Below, in pieces: positions 5,814-13,982 of a stretch of DNA of 17,564 nt. The number at the start of each line of letters is the position of its first letter. The stretch's first letter is position 1. The notes under the pieces were generated by a model. That model made no database searches. It saw only the letters and a list, made by a program, of their open reading frames with translations, and had not been told where the DNA came from. Both the position numbers and the translations under genes were made by a program. The DNA is from Candidatus Methylomirabilota bacterium (GTDB taxonomy: Bacteria; Methylomirabilota; Methylomirabilia; Methylomirabilales; 2-02-FULL-66-22): NCBI GenBank assembly GCA_016209725.1, contig JACQVO010000097.1, forward strand, positions 1 through 17,564, written 5' to 3'.

Positions 5814-7954
5814 CCTGGGACCGGTGGCGGATTCTCGGGGGCGTCGCCCTCGGGCTGTCTCTGTGGTTGGTCGCCCCCGGGGTCGCCAGCGCCCTATGGA
5901 TGTTTCCCGCGGCCGAGGTTCAGGAGGCGCAGACCCTGCGCCAGCGGATCCTGGCCGAGGTCCCGCCGCTGGATCCGAGGCAACTCCGCGAACATCCCCG
6001 GCTCCCTCCCGAGACGATCCCCCCCCTGCAGGAGCGCCTTGCTTCGGCGCAGACGCGCGAGGCGGGGAATCCATTCTTCCATTGGGCCCAGGGCGAGTTG
6101 CTCCGCCAATCGCAGGGGTCGGCCGCAGCCGCTCCGGCCTTCGAGCGCGCCCGCCTGACGGCTGGCCCGCGACCCTTGATCCATTGGATCCTCTGGCAGG
6201 ACTTGCTGGGGCGAGGCCTCCTGGAAGAGGCCCAACGCCAGGAGCAGGCGTTGCAGGCCATCCAGTTGACCTGGGGCCTTTCACGCTTCCCGCTCCTGGC
6301 CGTGGAAGAGATCCGCCAGGCCAACGAGGCGGCTGATGGCGGGGAGTTCGCCCGCGCGTTCGCCTTGTATGACGCGGCGCTCGCCAATGTCCCCGAGTCT
6401 GCAGAGGCCCTGATCGGTCGCGCCGCCCTGAGATGGCAGAGGGACAAGACCCAGGTCCTCCCGGTGCTACGCGATCTCGTGAGTGGCGTGTCGCAAACGC
6501 TGCGTGGCCCCCAGATGGGCTTCCGCCTGACCAGCAATCTGCTCCTCAGCCTGTTGATCGCCTGGCTGGCAGCCCTGTGCCTGGTCGCAGCCATCGTCGC
6601 CGTCAAGATCCAACCACGCTTCTCCCATGAGCTGAGCGAGCGCTTCTTCAAGACCCTGCCGGCCCCGGCCCAGGTCAGCCTCGGCCTCCTGGTGCTTCTT
6701 TTGCCCCTCATGCTCGGTCTGGGTCTGCTCTGGGCGGCGGTCGGTGTCCTCCTGGTCTGCGCTCCCTACCTGACTCGGCCCGAACGCCGGCTAACCTCGG
6801 TCCTCTTGGCGACCCTCTTGGTCCTGCCTGCCGGGTACGAGTGGGTGGCGGCCCGCCACCTGCTGGCGTCGTCGCCCCATGTCGTCTTGGCGCAGGCCGC
6901 GGAGCAGGGAGCACGGGGGGAAACCCTGATCCAGGAGCTGCGCCGGTGGGCCGAGGAGGGGCCGAACAACGCCTTGCCGCACTACTATCTCGGTCTGGTC
7001 CTGAAACGGCGCGGCGAGCTGGCGCAGGCCGAAGAGGAAATGACCCACGCCGCCCGCCTCCGCCCTCGAGAGGGCGTCGTGCTGATCGGCCTCGGAAACC
7101 TGCAGTACCTCCAAGGCCGGCTCATGGAGGCCGAGGCTAGCTACCGTCGGGCCGCCGAGCTCATGCCCTCTTCAGCAGCAGTCCAGATGAACCTCTCGAA
7201 GGTGTACACCCAGCGCCTGCAGCTCGACCCATCCAACGACGCGCTGACCAAGAGTCTCAAGTTGGACCCCCACATGGTCCGCACCGCCTCCTCCTTCCAC
7301 GGGCAAGGGGTGATCGAGTTCGTGGTGGATGAAGCGGTCCCCTGGAAAGCGCTCGCGGCAGGGCTGGTCCCACCGGATGGGGAGGTGCGGCGGGTGGCCG
7401 AGGGGCTCTGGGGCAGTCCACTGCGCGGCGTCAGCCTGCACCTCTTGCCGTACGCGGGCGGAGTCCTGTTGCTCCTCTTCTGGGGCCATGTGAGGGTGCG
7501 CGGCCGGACCCCCCCGGTGCGGCACTGCAAGCAGTGTGGCGCCACGTTCTGCGCAAAATGCCAGCCCCTTCCGAGGGAGAAGGATTATTGCAGCGCCTGC
7601 GCGGCCGCATTCCGTCAGCGGGAGGGTGTGGCGGCCTTCGTGAAGATCCGCCGCATCCGCGAGGGGGAGGAATGGCTGCGCCGGGAGGCCCTGCGCATCG
7701 GGGTCATGGGCAGCCTCGTGCCGGGCGGGGGCGACCTCTACGAGGGGCGCGTTGTCCGGGGGCTGCTGCTGTGCCTGTCGGCGGTCTGGCTCCTTCTCGA
7801 AGGACTTCTCCTGGACCTCCTGACGCCCAGCTTCCGCTTTGCCCTGCCGCTTCAGGGCCCGCTCCGTTGGGCGGCGGTCCTCCTGATGCTCCTGGGCCTG
7901 TCCGCCTACTCGTGGCAGCGAAGCTGGACCAGGGTGGCTGGCCAGGGCCACTGA
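5810..7954 (+). CDS. TPR-repeat polytopic membrane protein with Cys-rich zinc-binding module
   Basis: This is a 714-residue membrane protein. Residues 8-30 are a signal or anchor helix. A helical TPR-like region covers about 60-210. Membrane helices follow near 244-266, 286-319 (probably two) and 328-345. A second TPR block (about 350-485) contains NALPHYYLGLVLKRRGELAQ, GLGNLQYLQGRLMEAEASYR and AAVQMNLSKVY. After another helix (540-560) comes a zinc motif, C573-x2-C576-x4-C581-x2-C584-x9-C594-x2-C597, preceded by H572. The C-terminus has VPGGGDLYEGRVVRG, then two hydrophobic segments (about 650-672 and 687-702). The PGGG-LY-GR pattern recalls small TM2-like membrane motifs. It is coupled to DUF1844 and lies 51 bases before the DUF4388 gene. 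I do not recognise a function; an envelope scaffold or assembly role is plausible. Confidence 0.8.
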   Translation: MTWDRWRILGGVALGLSLWLVAPGVASALWMFPAAEVQEAQTLRQRILAEVPPLDPRQLREHPRLPPETIPPLQERLASAQTREAGNPFFHWAQGELLRQSQGSAAAAPAFERARLTAGPRPLIHWILWQDLLGRGLLEEAQRQEQALQAIQLTWGLSRFPLLAVEEIRQANEAADGGEFARAFALYDAALANVPESAEALIGRAALRWQRDKTQVLPVLRDLVSGVSQTLRGPQMGFRLTSNLLLSLLIAWLAALCLVAAIVAVKIQPRFSHELSERFFKTLPAPAQVSLGLLVLLLPLMLGLGLLWAAVGVLLVCAPYLTRPERRLTSVLLATLLVLPAGYEWVAARHLLASSPHVVLAQAAEQGARGETLIQELRRWAEEGPNNALPHYYLGLVLKRRGELAQAEEEMTHAARLRPREGVVLIGLGNLQYLQGRLMEAEASYRRAAELMPSSAAVQMNLSKVYTQRLQLDPSNDALTKSLKLDPHMVRTASSFHGQGVIEFVVDEAVPWKALAAGLVPPDGEVRRVAEGLWGSPLRGVSLHLLPYAGGVLLLLFWGHVRVRGRTPPVRHCKQCGATFCAKCQPLPREKDYCSACAAAFRQREGVAAFVKIRRIREGEEWLRREALRIGVMGSLVPGGGDLYEGRVVRGLLLCLSAVWLLLEGLLLDLLTPSFRFALPLQGPLRWAAVLLMLLGLSAYSWQRSWTRVAGQGH

Positions 7955-8005
7955 GCCGTCCGGAAGCAGCGAGGGGAGGGCCGGCTCGGTGGCGATGAGT
8001 GCACC

Positions 8006-9172
8006 ATGGCGCTAGAAGGCGCATTCACCGATTTTCACATCGCCGACATCGTGCAGCTCATCGGGCTGCAGCGCAAGACCGGCACCCTTACCCTGGATGG
8101 AGACGAAGACACGCTCAGCGTGACCTTCCAGGATGGCGCGGTGGCATGGGCGCAGTCCGCGCGCGTTCCGTGGGAGCAGCGTATGGCGCAGCTCTTGGTT
8201 CCCCAAGGCCTGCTGACGCCCGCGCAACTTGGCGAGGCCCTGGCGCTCTCGCGCGAGACCAGGAAGTCGCTGAACGACGTCCTGGCGGAGAAGGGCATCC
8301 TCCGGAAGGAGGACTGGGACCGCGTACTGGCTCTGGAGGTGGAGGAGTCCGTCTACCGTCCCTTCCGGTGGACCGCCGGCCGCTACCGATTCGTGTCGCA
8401 GCCCTCGGTGGACCTCGCCGGCGGCAAGGTTGGCCCCCTGGCCACGGAGGCCGTGCTTCTGGAGGGGATCCGGCGCCTGGACGAATGGCCGATGATCCGG
8501 CAGAAGATCCCGTCCTCGGCCATGGTATTCAAGGTCAGCTCCCGGCCGGGTCCGGTGAGCCCCAAACGGGTTCTGCCCAACGAGGTCAAGATGCTGGACC
8601 TCGTGGACGGCACGCGCACCGTGCGGGAACTGGCGGATGCGAGTGGCCTGGGCGAATTTGAGGCCCTGCGCAGCTTGGCCTCGTTGGCCAGAGCCGGCGC
8701 CATCACTCCGGTTGACGGCGCGCCGGGGGCGCCGGCCCCCCGCCTACTGGCACCTCCCACTCTGGGACCACCTGCGTGGCTCCCCAAGGTGGCCTGGGGT
8801 GCCGCATCTGCCTGGCTCATCGTGTGTCTGGTGTTCTTCGGATGGGAGCCATCAGGCCTGGTTCCTCTCTCGCGGTCGCGGACCGGTGCCCTGGATCGCG
8901 TGCGGAGCATCCGGGCTCGGACCGACCTGGCTCAACTCGCACGCGACCTGGAATGGTACAGCGCGACGATGGGGGAGCATCCGGCCAGCCTGGAGGCCGT
9001 GAGAACCCAGGGGCGGCCCTTCCAGGATCCGTGGGGTCATCCGTACCAGGTTCGCCGCACCGGCACCGCTGACGGGGCCGGCCCCGGCGCCGGCGTAGGG
9101 GTCCGCGTGGCCAGCGCCGGCCCGGATGGTCGGATCGGAACTCCGGATGATATCGCCGTCAGCGACCGCTAA
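8006..9172 (+). CDS. DUF4388 (PATAN) protein with TM helix and pseudopilin GspG-like C-terminus
   Basis: The 388-residue protein opens with MALEGAFTDFHIADIVQLIG and then LQRKTGTLTL, a textbook DUF4388 start; this is a regulatory or interaction domain common with gliding, chemotaxis-like and two-component proteins. Residues about 60-130 add LLVPQGLLTPAQLGEALAL and EESVYRPFRWTAGRYRF, as in other DUF4388 proteins. A second small helical domain follows at about 190-235 (EVKMLDLVDGTRTVRELADA). A single membrane helix lies near 260-282. The tail, with DPWGHPYQVRR (D341 onward) and ASAGPDGRIGTPDDI, matches the C-terminal part of type II secretion major pseudopilins (GspG). The N-terminus should therefore be cytoplasmic and the pseudopilin-like end outside. 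ATG 8006 is fixed by homology, although its ribosome site is weak. Confidence 0.85.
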   Translation: MALEGAFTDFHIADIVQLIGLQRKTGTLTLDGDEDTLSVTFQDGAVAWAQSARVPWEQRMAQLLVPQGLLTPAQLGEALALSRETRKSLNDVLAEKGILRKEDWDRVLALEVEESVYRPFRWTAGRYRFVSQPSVDLAGGKVGPLATEAVLLEGIRRLDEWPMIRQKIPSSAMVFKVSSRPGPVSPKRVLPNEVKMLDLVDGTRTVRELADASGLGEFEALRSLASLARAGAITPVDGAPGAPAPRLLAPPTLGPPAWLPKVAWGAASAWLIVCLVFFGWEPSGLVPLSRSRTGALDRVRSIRARTDLAQLARDLEWYSATMGEHPASLEAVRTQGRPFQDPWGHPYQVRRTGTADGAGPGAGVGVRVASAGPDGRIGTPDDIAVSDR

Positions 9173-9185
9173 GGCTCCGTCTCGT

Positions 9186-9214
9186 TTGACAGCATCCCAT
9201 CCGTATGTTACAAG
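9186..9214 (+). promoter_or_regulatory. Predicted promoter of htrA
   Basis: A perfect -35 box TTGACA (9186-9191) and a -10 box TACAAG (9209-9214) are separated by 17 bases. Initiation near 9221 leaves a leader of about 39 bases before the preferred GTG start at 9260. The -10 continues as TACAAGAAT, the same as in the tRNA-Leu promoter. Confidence 0.72.
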
Positions 9215-9259
9215 AATCATTCCGTGACCCGTCGGCGTTTGTTGTATGGGGAGGTTCGC

Positions 9260-10726
9260 GTGATATCTCAATCTACCAAAGGGGCGATCCCGAAGGCCGG
9301 CCGCGTGACGCTGGCCGCCCTGATTGTGCTCGCCTTCGCCTTCGGCCCGCCGGCCACGGCTCAGGACAGCCGCGGCGCCCTGCAGATGCTGCAGGACGCC
9401 TTCGTGCAGGTCGCCCAGTCCGTGAGGCCGGCCGTGGTGAACATCGCCACCACGCAGCGGCCCCGGCCCCAGGAAGGGCGGCGGGCGCCGCAGTTGCCGC
9501 CGTCCTTCCGGGGGCCGTTTCGCGACTTCTTCGGGGAGGATTTCTTCGAGCGATTCTTCGGGGACCAGCCCCAGCGCGAGCGGCGGAGCCTGGGCTCCGG
9601 CGTGATCGTGGACAAGCGGGGATACATCCTCACCAACAATCACGTCATCGAGCAGGCGGACCAGATCGAGGTCCGCCTCTCCGACAAGCGAAAATTCACG
9701 GCCACGGTGATCGGGAAGGATCCCAAGACGGATCTGGCGGTGATCAAGATTGACGCACCCGGGGACCTCCCGATTGCCAAGCTGGGGGACGCGGCCAGAA
9801 TCCGCATCGGCGAATGGGCCATCGCCATCGGCAATCCGTTCGGCCTGGACCAGACGGTCACCGTTGGGGTCATCAGCGCCGTGGGCCGGGCCGATGTCGG
9901 CATCACGACCTATGAGGACTTCATCCAGACCGACGCCTCCATCAATCCCGGGAACTCCGGCGGCCCTCTGCTGAACCTGAACGGGGAAGTGATCGGAATC
10001 AACACAGCCATCGTGGCCACCGGCCAGGGCATCGGCTTCGCCATCCCTATCAACATGGCGAGGGAGATCAAGGATCGCCTGATCGCCCAGGGCAAGGTGG
10101 TCCGGGCCTGGTTGGGTGTGGGCATTCAAGAGCTCACGGAGGAGCTGGCGGCACAGTTCGGCGTGAAGCCGGAGGACGGCGTCCTGGTGGGCAACGTGAT
10201 GAACGACGGCCCGGCCGAGCGGGGCGGCGTGAAGCCGGGAGACATCATCCAGGAGTTCAATGGGACCAAGATCACCAACGTCCACCAACTCCAGCGGGAG
10301 GTGGCCGGCAGCCCCGTCGGGTCCCAGGCACGCGTGACGGTCCTGCGGGAGCAGCAGCCGAAGGCGCTGACCATCACGTTGGGGGAGCAGCCGGCGGACA
10401 TGACGGCGGCCGCTCCCGGCCCCGCGCCGGCGGACCCGGCGGACCGGTTCGGCCTGACGGTCCAGGACCTGACGCCGGAGCTTCGAAGTCAGTTCCGGCT
10501 GGATAACGTGGACGGGGTCGTGGTCTCCAGCGTGGACGAGACGGGCCCCGCTGCCCGGGCAGGCGTCCGCCCCGGAGATGTCATCACGGAAGTCAACCGC
10601 GAACCGGTAAAGACTACCCGCGATTTCGTCCGCATCGTCGGCCAAACACGGCGGGGGGCCAACCTGCTCCTTTTGGTGCGGCGCGACGGAACGTCGCGGT
10701 TCGTCGTGCTCTCTCCGAAGAGCTGA
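9260..10726 (+). CDS. htrA: Do-family (DegP/HtrA) periplasmic serine protease with two PDZ domains
   Basis: The 488-residue protein starts with a signal peptide (TLAALIVLAFAFGPPATAQ). The trypsin-like domain carries the triad H128 (TNNHVIE), D158 (KTDLAVIKI) and S233 (NPGNSGGPL). A flexible Arg/Pro-rich LA-loop region with RDFFGEDFFERFFGD precedes GSGVIVDKRGYILTNNH. PDZ1 spans roughly 262-350 (AWLGVGIQEL, then GVKPGDIIQEFNG) and PDZ2 about 386-478 (FGLTVQDL, then GVRPGDVITEVNR). The family degrades or refolds damaged proteins in the periplasm and is usually induced by envelope stress. The GTG at 9260 is preferred because GGGGAGG (9248-9254) lies 5 bases upstream. An in-frame GTG at 9224 would sit almost at the predicted transcription start. 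A sigma factor gene follows after 77 bases. Confidence 0.96.
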   Translation: MISQSTKGAIPKAGRVTLAALIVLAFAFGPPATAQDSRGALQMLQDAFVQVAQSVRPAVVNIATTQRPRPQEGRRAPQLPPSFRGPFRDFFGEDFFERFFGDQPQRERRSLGSGVIVDKRGYILTNNHVIEQADQIEVRLSDKRKFTATVIGKDPKTDLAVIKIDAPGDLPIAKLGDAARIRIGEWAIAIGNPFGLDQTVTVGVISAVGRADVGITTYEDFIQTDASINPGNSGGPLLNLNGEVIGINTAIVATGQGIGFAIPINMAREIKDRLIAQGKVVRAWLGVGIQELTEELAAQFGVKPEDGVLVGNVMNDGPAERGGVKPGDIIQEFNGTKITNVHQLQREVAGSPVGSQARVTVLREQQPKALTITLGEQPADMTAAAPGPAPADPADRFGLTVQDLTPELRSQFRLDNVDGVVVSSVDETGPAARAGVRPGDVITEVNREPVKTTRDFVRIVGQTRRGANLLLLVRRDGTSRFVVLSPKS

Positions 10727-10803
10727 GAGTCCCAGGGCCGACGGCTCGCGCCCCCGGGTCCGGCCCACCGCCGTCTGCACCCGCAGTTACTGGTGGCGCC
10801 AGC

Positions 10804-11661
10804 ATGGCCCGACGCTCCGCATCCTTCTACGAAGAGATCAGCGACGATGCGCTGGCGGCGTACATCCGGCGGATCGTGCGCATCCCCCTGCTCAGCAAGG
10901 AAGAAGAACTGCGACTGGGCGCCCTGATCCGGCGGGGGGACGAGCGGGCGTATCGGAAGCTGGTGGAAGCGAATCTGCGCTTCGTGGTCAAGGTGGCCAT
11001 GCGCTACCAGGGCTGCGGCCTGTCTCTGCTGGACCTCATCAACGAGGGGAACCTGGGGGTGCTGGAGGCGGCCCGCCGCTACTCCCCGGAGCATGGCGTC
11101 AAGTTCATCACGTATGCAGTCTGGTGGATCCGGCAGGCGATCATGAAGGCCCTGGCCGCCGGGGGAGGTGCCGTGCGGCTTCCCATTCGGAAGGCCCGGC
11201 TGGCCTCCAAGATCCGCGGGCTGCGGGCCGACCTGACCCAGGAGCAGCAGGAAGAGCCCAGCGACGCCGCCGTGGCGGAGGCGATGCACCTGCTGCCGGG
11301 GGAGGTCGAGGAGGTCATGCGCGGCACCCAGGTCCAGACCTCGCTGGATGACGACGGCCATGCCGAGGACCACTTGGGGCTGGAGCTGTCCGGCAAGAGC
11401 GTGATCCCGCCCGCAGACCAGGAGCTCATCACCCACTCCTTCCGCGAGGAGGTGGAGCGGATGCTCCGGCATTTGAAACCACGGGAACGGGCGGTGATCG
11501 AGCTCCGCTTCGGCCTGGGGGCCGAGGAGCCGCGGACCCTGGAGGAGGTGGGCCGTCGTCTCCGGCTCTCGCGCGAGCGCATTCGCCAGATCGAGGAGCG
11601 GGCCAAACAGAAGCTCCGCCTGATGGCCCGCACGCGGCATCTGAAGGACTACCTCAATTGA
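10804..11661 (+). CDS. Sigma-70 family RNA polymerase sigma factor (group 2-like, RpoD/RpoS-related)
   Basis: The 285-residue protein has region 1.2 (DDALAAYIRRIVRIPLL, about residues 14-30) and a full region 2 (LVEANLRFVVKVAMRYQG, LLDLINEGNLGVLEAARRY, FITYAVWWIRQAI from residue 101). A region 3 follows (RKARLASKIRGLRADLT). Region 4 has the helix-turn-helix TLEEVGRRLRLSRERIRQIE from residue 245. Region 1.1 is missing and the length is near that of RpoS-type factors, so it is likely an alternative sigma rather than the housekeeping one. The similarity to RpoD in regions 2.4 and 4.2 suggests it reads promoters of -35/-10 type. Its TGA overlaps the next gene's TTG start by 4 bases. The ribosome site before the ATG is weak. 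Confidence 0.94.
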   Translation: MARRSASFYEEISDDALAAYIRRIVRIPLLSKEEELRLGALIRRGDERAYRKLVEANLRFVVKVAMRYQGCGLSLLDLINEGNLGVLEAARRYSPEHGVKFITYAVWWIRQAIMKALAAGGGAVRLPIRKARLASKIRGLRADLTQEQQEEPSDAAVAEAMHLLPGEVEEVMRGTQVQTSLDDDGHAEDHLGLELSGKSVIPPADQELITHSFREEVERMLRHLKPRERAVIELRFGLGAEEPRTLEEVGRRLRLSRERIRQIEERAKQKLRLMARTRHLKDYLN

Positions 11662-12644
11662 GCCAACTCTCCGGACCCCGCCCCTTCCGACTCCTGGTCG
11701 TGGACGATATGGAGGCCATGCGCCTGGCCCTGGAGGATTCCCTGCGCTTCCAGGGCTACGAGGTGGTCTCGGCGGCCTCGGGCGAGGAGGCCCTGGAGTT
11801 CCTGCGGTCGCAGCGTTTCGACCTGCTCTTGACGGACCAGGCCATGCCGGGCCTCTCGGGGATCGAGCTGGCGGAGGCCACGGCGCGCATCCACCCCGAC
11901 GTCCCCATCGTCCTCCTCACGGGAAACACCGACGTGGAGCTGGCCAAGGCCTCGCTCCAGCGCGGGGCCAGTGATTTCGTGACGAAGCCGGTCAACATCC
12001 GCGAACTCCCCATCGTGATCGAACGCAACCTGACCCGGCGGAAGCTGGAGGTGGCGCGCCTGAAAGAGCGGGAGGCCCAGGTCCTGTTCGAGGCGATCAA
12101 GGCCCTGGCCTCGGCGGTGGACGCCAAGGACCCGTACACGGCGCGCCATTCCATGCGGGTGACCCGCCTGTCGATGCTCTTGGCCGACGCCATGGGTCTG
12201 TCCAGCGATGAGAAGTACTTCCTGGAACTGTCGGCCTGGATGCACGACGTGGGCAAGATCGGGGTGCCGGATCATATCCTCATCAAGCCGAGCCGCCTGA
12301 CGCCCGAGGAGTTTGAGATCATGAAGATCCATCCGGTCAAGGGCGGCGAGATCGTGGGACAGATCGAGGAGCTGACCCGCGTGGCCGACGTGATCCGCCA
12401 CCATCACGAGCGGCTGGATGGCCGGGGCTATCCCGACGGGCTGCGGGGCGAGGCCATCCCTTTGCTGTCGCGGGTCATCTTTATCGCGGACACCTTCGAA
12501 GCCATGACCACGGATCGCAGCTACCGTCGCGGCCTCACTCGCGAACACGCCTTCGCGGAGTTGCGCGACAACGCCGGGAGCCAATTCGAACCGGAGCTCG
12601 TCGAGCTGTTTGTGAGCAAGATAGAGAGTCTGCAGGACGCGTGA
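11658..12644 (+). CDS. Response regulator with HD-GYP output domain (cyclic-di-GMP phosphodiesterase)
   Basis: The 328-residue protein joins a receiver domain (D16-D17, phosphoacceptor D60 in LLLTDQAMPG, T88, K110) to an HD-GYP domain by a helical linker (about 118-145). The HD-GYP signature is complete: H164, H196-D197 in MHDVGKIGVPD, HHHERLDGRGYPDG at 248-261 and FIADTFEAMTTDRSY. The family hydrolyses cyclic-di-GMP (some members cGAMP) when the receiver is phosphorylated. No histidine kinase is seen nearby, so its partner is probably encoded elsewhere. The start is TTG 11658, overlapping the sigma factor stop as TTGA. The next in-frame ATG (11709) would cut into the receiver, so translational coupling is the simplest reading. 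Confidence 0.95.
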   Translation: MSQLSGPRPFRLLVVDDMEAMRLALEDSLRFQGYEVVSAASGEEALEFLRSQRFDLLLTDQAMPGLSGIELAEATARIHPDVPIVLLTGNTDVELAKASLQRGASDFVTKPVNIRELPIVIERNLTRRKLEVARLKEREAQVLFEAIKALASAVDAKDPYTARHSMRVTRLSMLLADAMGLSSDEKYFLELSAWMHDVGKIGVPDHILIKPSRLTPEEFEIMKIHPVKGGEIVGQIEELTRVADVIRHHHERLDGRGYPDGLRGEAIPLLSRVIFIADTFEAMTTDRSYRRGLTREHAFAELRDNAGSQFEPELVELFVSKIESLQDA

Positions 12645-12719
12645 GCGTTCGCCCCTGCCTGTCCCGTCTTTGTCGTGGTTCCTCCACTGGCTTGGCCAGC
12701 GCCGCGCAGCCGAATGCGC

Positions 12720-12749
12720 TTGGCGGTCTCCCGTTCCGGTTGCTATACT
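12720..12749 (+). promoter_or_regulatory. Predicted promoter of fbaB
   Basis: TTGGCG (12720-12725) and TATACT (12744-12749) are separated by 18 bases in the 188-base gap before fbaB. The -10 box matches consensus at five of six positions. It predicts initiation near 12756 and a leader of about 77 bases. The remainder of the 12645-12832 gap shows no gene or clear terminator. Confidence 0.55.
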
Positions 12750-12832
12750 TTGGTACCGCCTGATCCGCACCGGGCCGGGGCCAGTGTGCCCTGAACCGAG
12801 AGACGACCGCATCGCAGACGAGGAGTCGGACC

Positions 12833-13888
12833 ATGCTGAAAGACATCGAGACATTGCTGGGAGCGGATGCCAAGAACCTCCTGGAGCATCACTGCAAGGG
12901 GATCCCCAGGGCGCTGCTGCATCTCCCGGGGCCGGATGTCGTTGATCGGGTGTACGCGGCGTCGGATCGGCCGCCGCAGGTGCTGCGGAGCCTGCAGGCG
13001 CTCGTCAATTCGGGGCGGCTGGCCGGGACGGGCTACTTGTCCATCCTCCCCGTGGACCAGGGGATCGAGCATTCGGCGGGCGCCTCCTTCGCCCCCAACC
13101 CGATCTACTTCGACCCCGAGAAGATCGTGGAGCTGGCCCTGGAGGGGGGTTGCAACGCCGTGGCGTCCACGTTTGGGGTCCTGGGGGCGGTGGCCCGGAA
13201 GTGGGCCTACAAGATCCCGTTCATCGTGAAGATCAACCACAACGAGTTCCTGAGCTACCCGAACAAGTATGACCAGATCCTGTTCGGCACGGTGGAGGAG
13301 GCGTGGAACATGGGCGCCGTGGCGGTGGGGGCCACGATCTATTTCGGGTCGGCCGAATCCACCCGGCAGATCCAGGAGATCAGCGTGGCCTTCAGGCGGG
13401 CGCACGAGCTCGGGATGGCCACCGTGCTGTGGTGCTACCTGCGCAATGCCGCCTTCAAGACCGCGGAGAGGGACTACCACGCGGCGGCCGACCTCACGGG
13501 ACAGGCCAACCACCTGGGGGCCACCATCCAGGCGGATATCGTCAAGCAGAAGCTGCCAGAGACCAACGGCGGCTACACCGCCCTCAGCTTCGGCAAGACC
13601 CATAAGATGGTCTACGCCGAACTGACCACGGATCACCCGATCGACCTGACGCGATACCAGGTGGCCAACTGCTATCTGGGAAGGGTCGGCCTCATCAACT
13701 CCGGCGGGGCGTCGGCAGGGGAGAGCGATCTCGCCGAGGCGGTGCGAACCGCCGTTATCAACAAGCGGGCCGGCGGGATGGGGCTGATCTCGGGGCGCAA
13801 GGCGTTCCAGCGGCCGATGAAAGACGGGGTGCATCTGTTGAACGCCGTTCAGGATGTGTACCTGTGCCGGGAGGTCACGATCGCCTGA
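12833..13888 (+). CDS. fbaB: Class I fructose-bisphosphate aldolase (FbaB/DhnA type)
   Basis: The 351-residue protein resembles E. coli FbaB along its whole length. Shared segments include GRLAGTGYLSILPVDQGIEH with SAGASFAPNP, VKINHNEFLSYPNKYDQ, MGAVAVGATIYFGS, TVLWCYLRNAAFK, ADLTGQANHLGATIQADIVK and LINSGGASAGESDL, then AVINKRAGGMGLISGRKAFQ. K238 in ADIVKQK corresponds to the Schiff-base lysine. It interconverts fructose-1,6-bisphosphate with dihydroxyacetone phosphate and glyceraldehyde-3-phosphate in glycolysis and gluconeogenesis. A GAGGAG ribosome site lies about 8 bases before the ATG. It has its own predicted promoter and is followed by a repeat-rich spacer. Confidence 0.97.
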   Translation: MLKDIETLLGADAKNLLEHHCKGIPRALLHLPGPDVVDRVYAASDRPPQVLRSLQALVNSGRLAGTGYLSILPVDQGIEHSAGASFAPNPIYFDPEKIVELALEGGCNAVASTFGVLGAVARKWAYKIPFIVKINHNEFLSYPNKYDQILFGTVEEAWNMGAVAVGATIYFGSAESTRQIQEISVAFRRAHELGMATVLWCYLRNAAFKTAERDYHAAADLTGQANHLGATIQADIVKQKLPETNGGYTALSFGKTHKMVYAELTTDHPIDLTRYQVANCYLGRVGLINSGGASAGESDLAEAVRTAVINKRAGGMGLISGRKAFQRPMKDGVHLLNAVQDVYLCREVTIA

Positions 13889-13948
13889 GTCGAGAGTGGA
13901 GGGCCGCTTCTGCGAGGTCCTCGACTCCCGCCGCTCGACTCTCGGCTC
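13887..13948. repeat. Inverted clusters of GAGTCGA-type heptamers after fbaB
   Basis: On the + strand GAGTCGA (13887-13893) and GAGTGGA (13894-13900) follow each other, beginning inside the fbaB stop codon. On the - strand 13948-13921 reads as four 7-bp units: GAGCCGA, GAGTCGA, GCGGCGG, GAGTCGA. The two clusters are complementary (GAGTCGA against TCGACTC at 13921-13927 or 13935-13941), so a hairpin can form with two alternative registers. There is no T-run. The rest of the 13889-13982 spacer has no other feature apart from a CGGAG ribosome site. Confidence 0.6.
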
Positions 13949-13982
13949 TCCAAGCGACCTTGCTCCCCTGTCCGGAGACGCC

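Noticed and set aside
8852..10780. 642-codon - strand open frame opposite htrA
   Set aside because: It is the mirror of an unmistakable protease gene. Its residues are the usual antisense mix and show no family signature.
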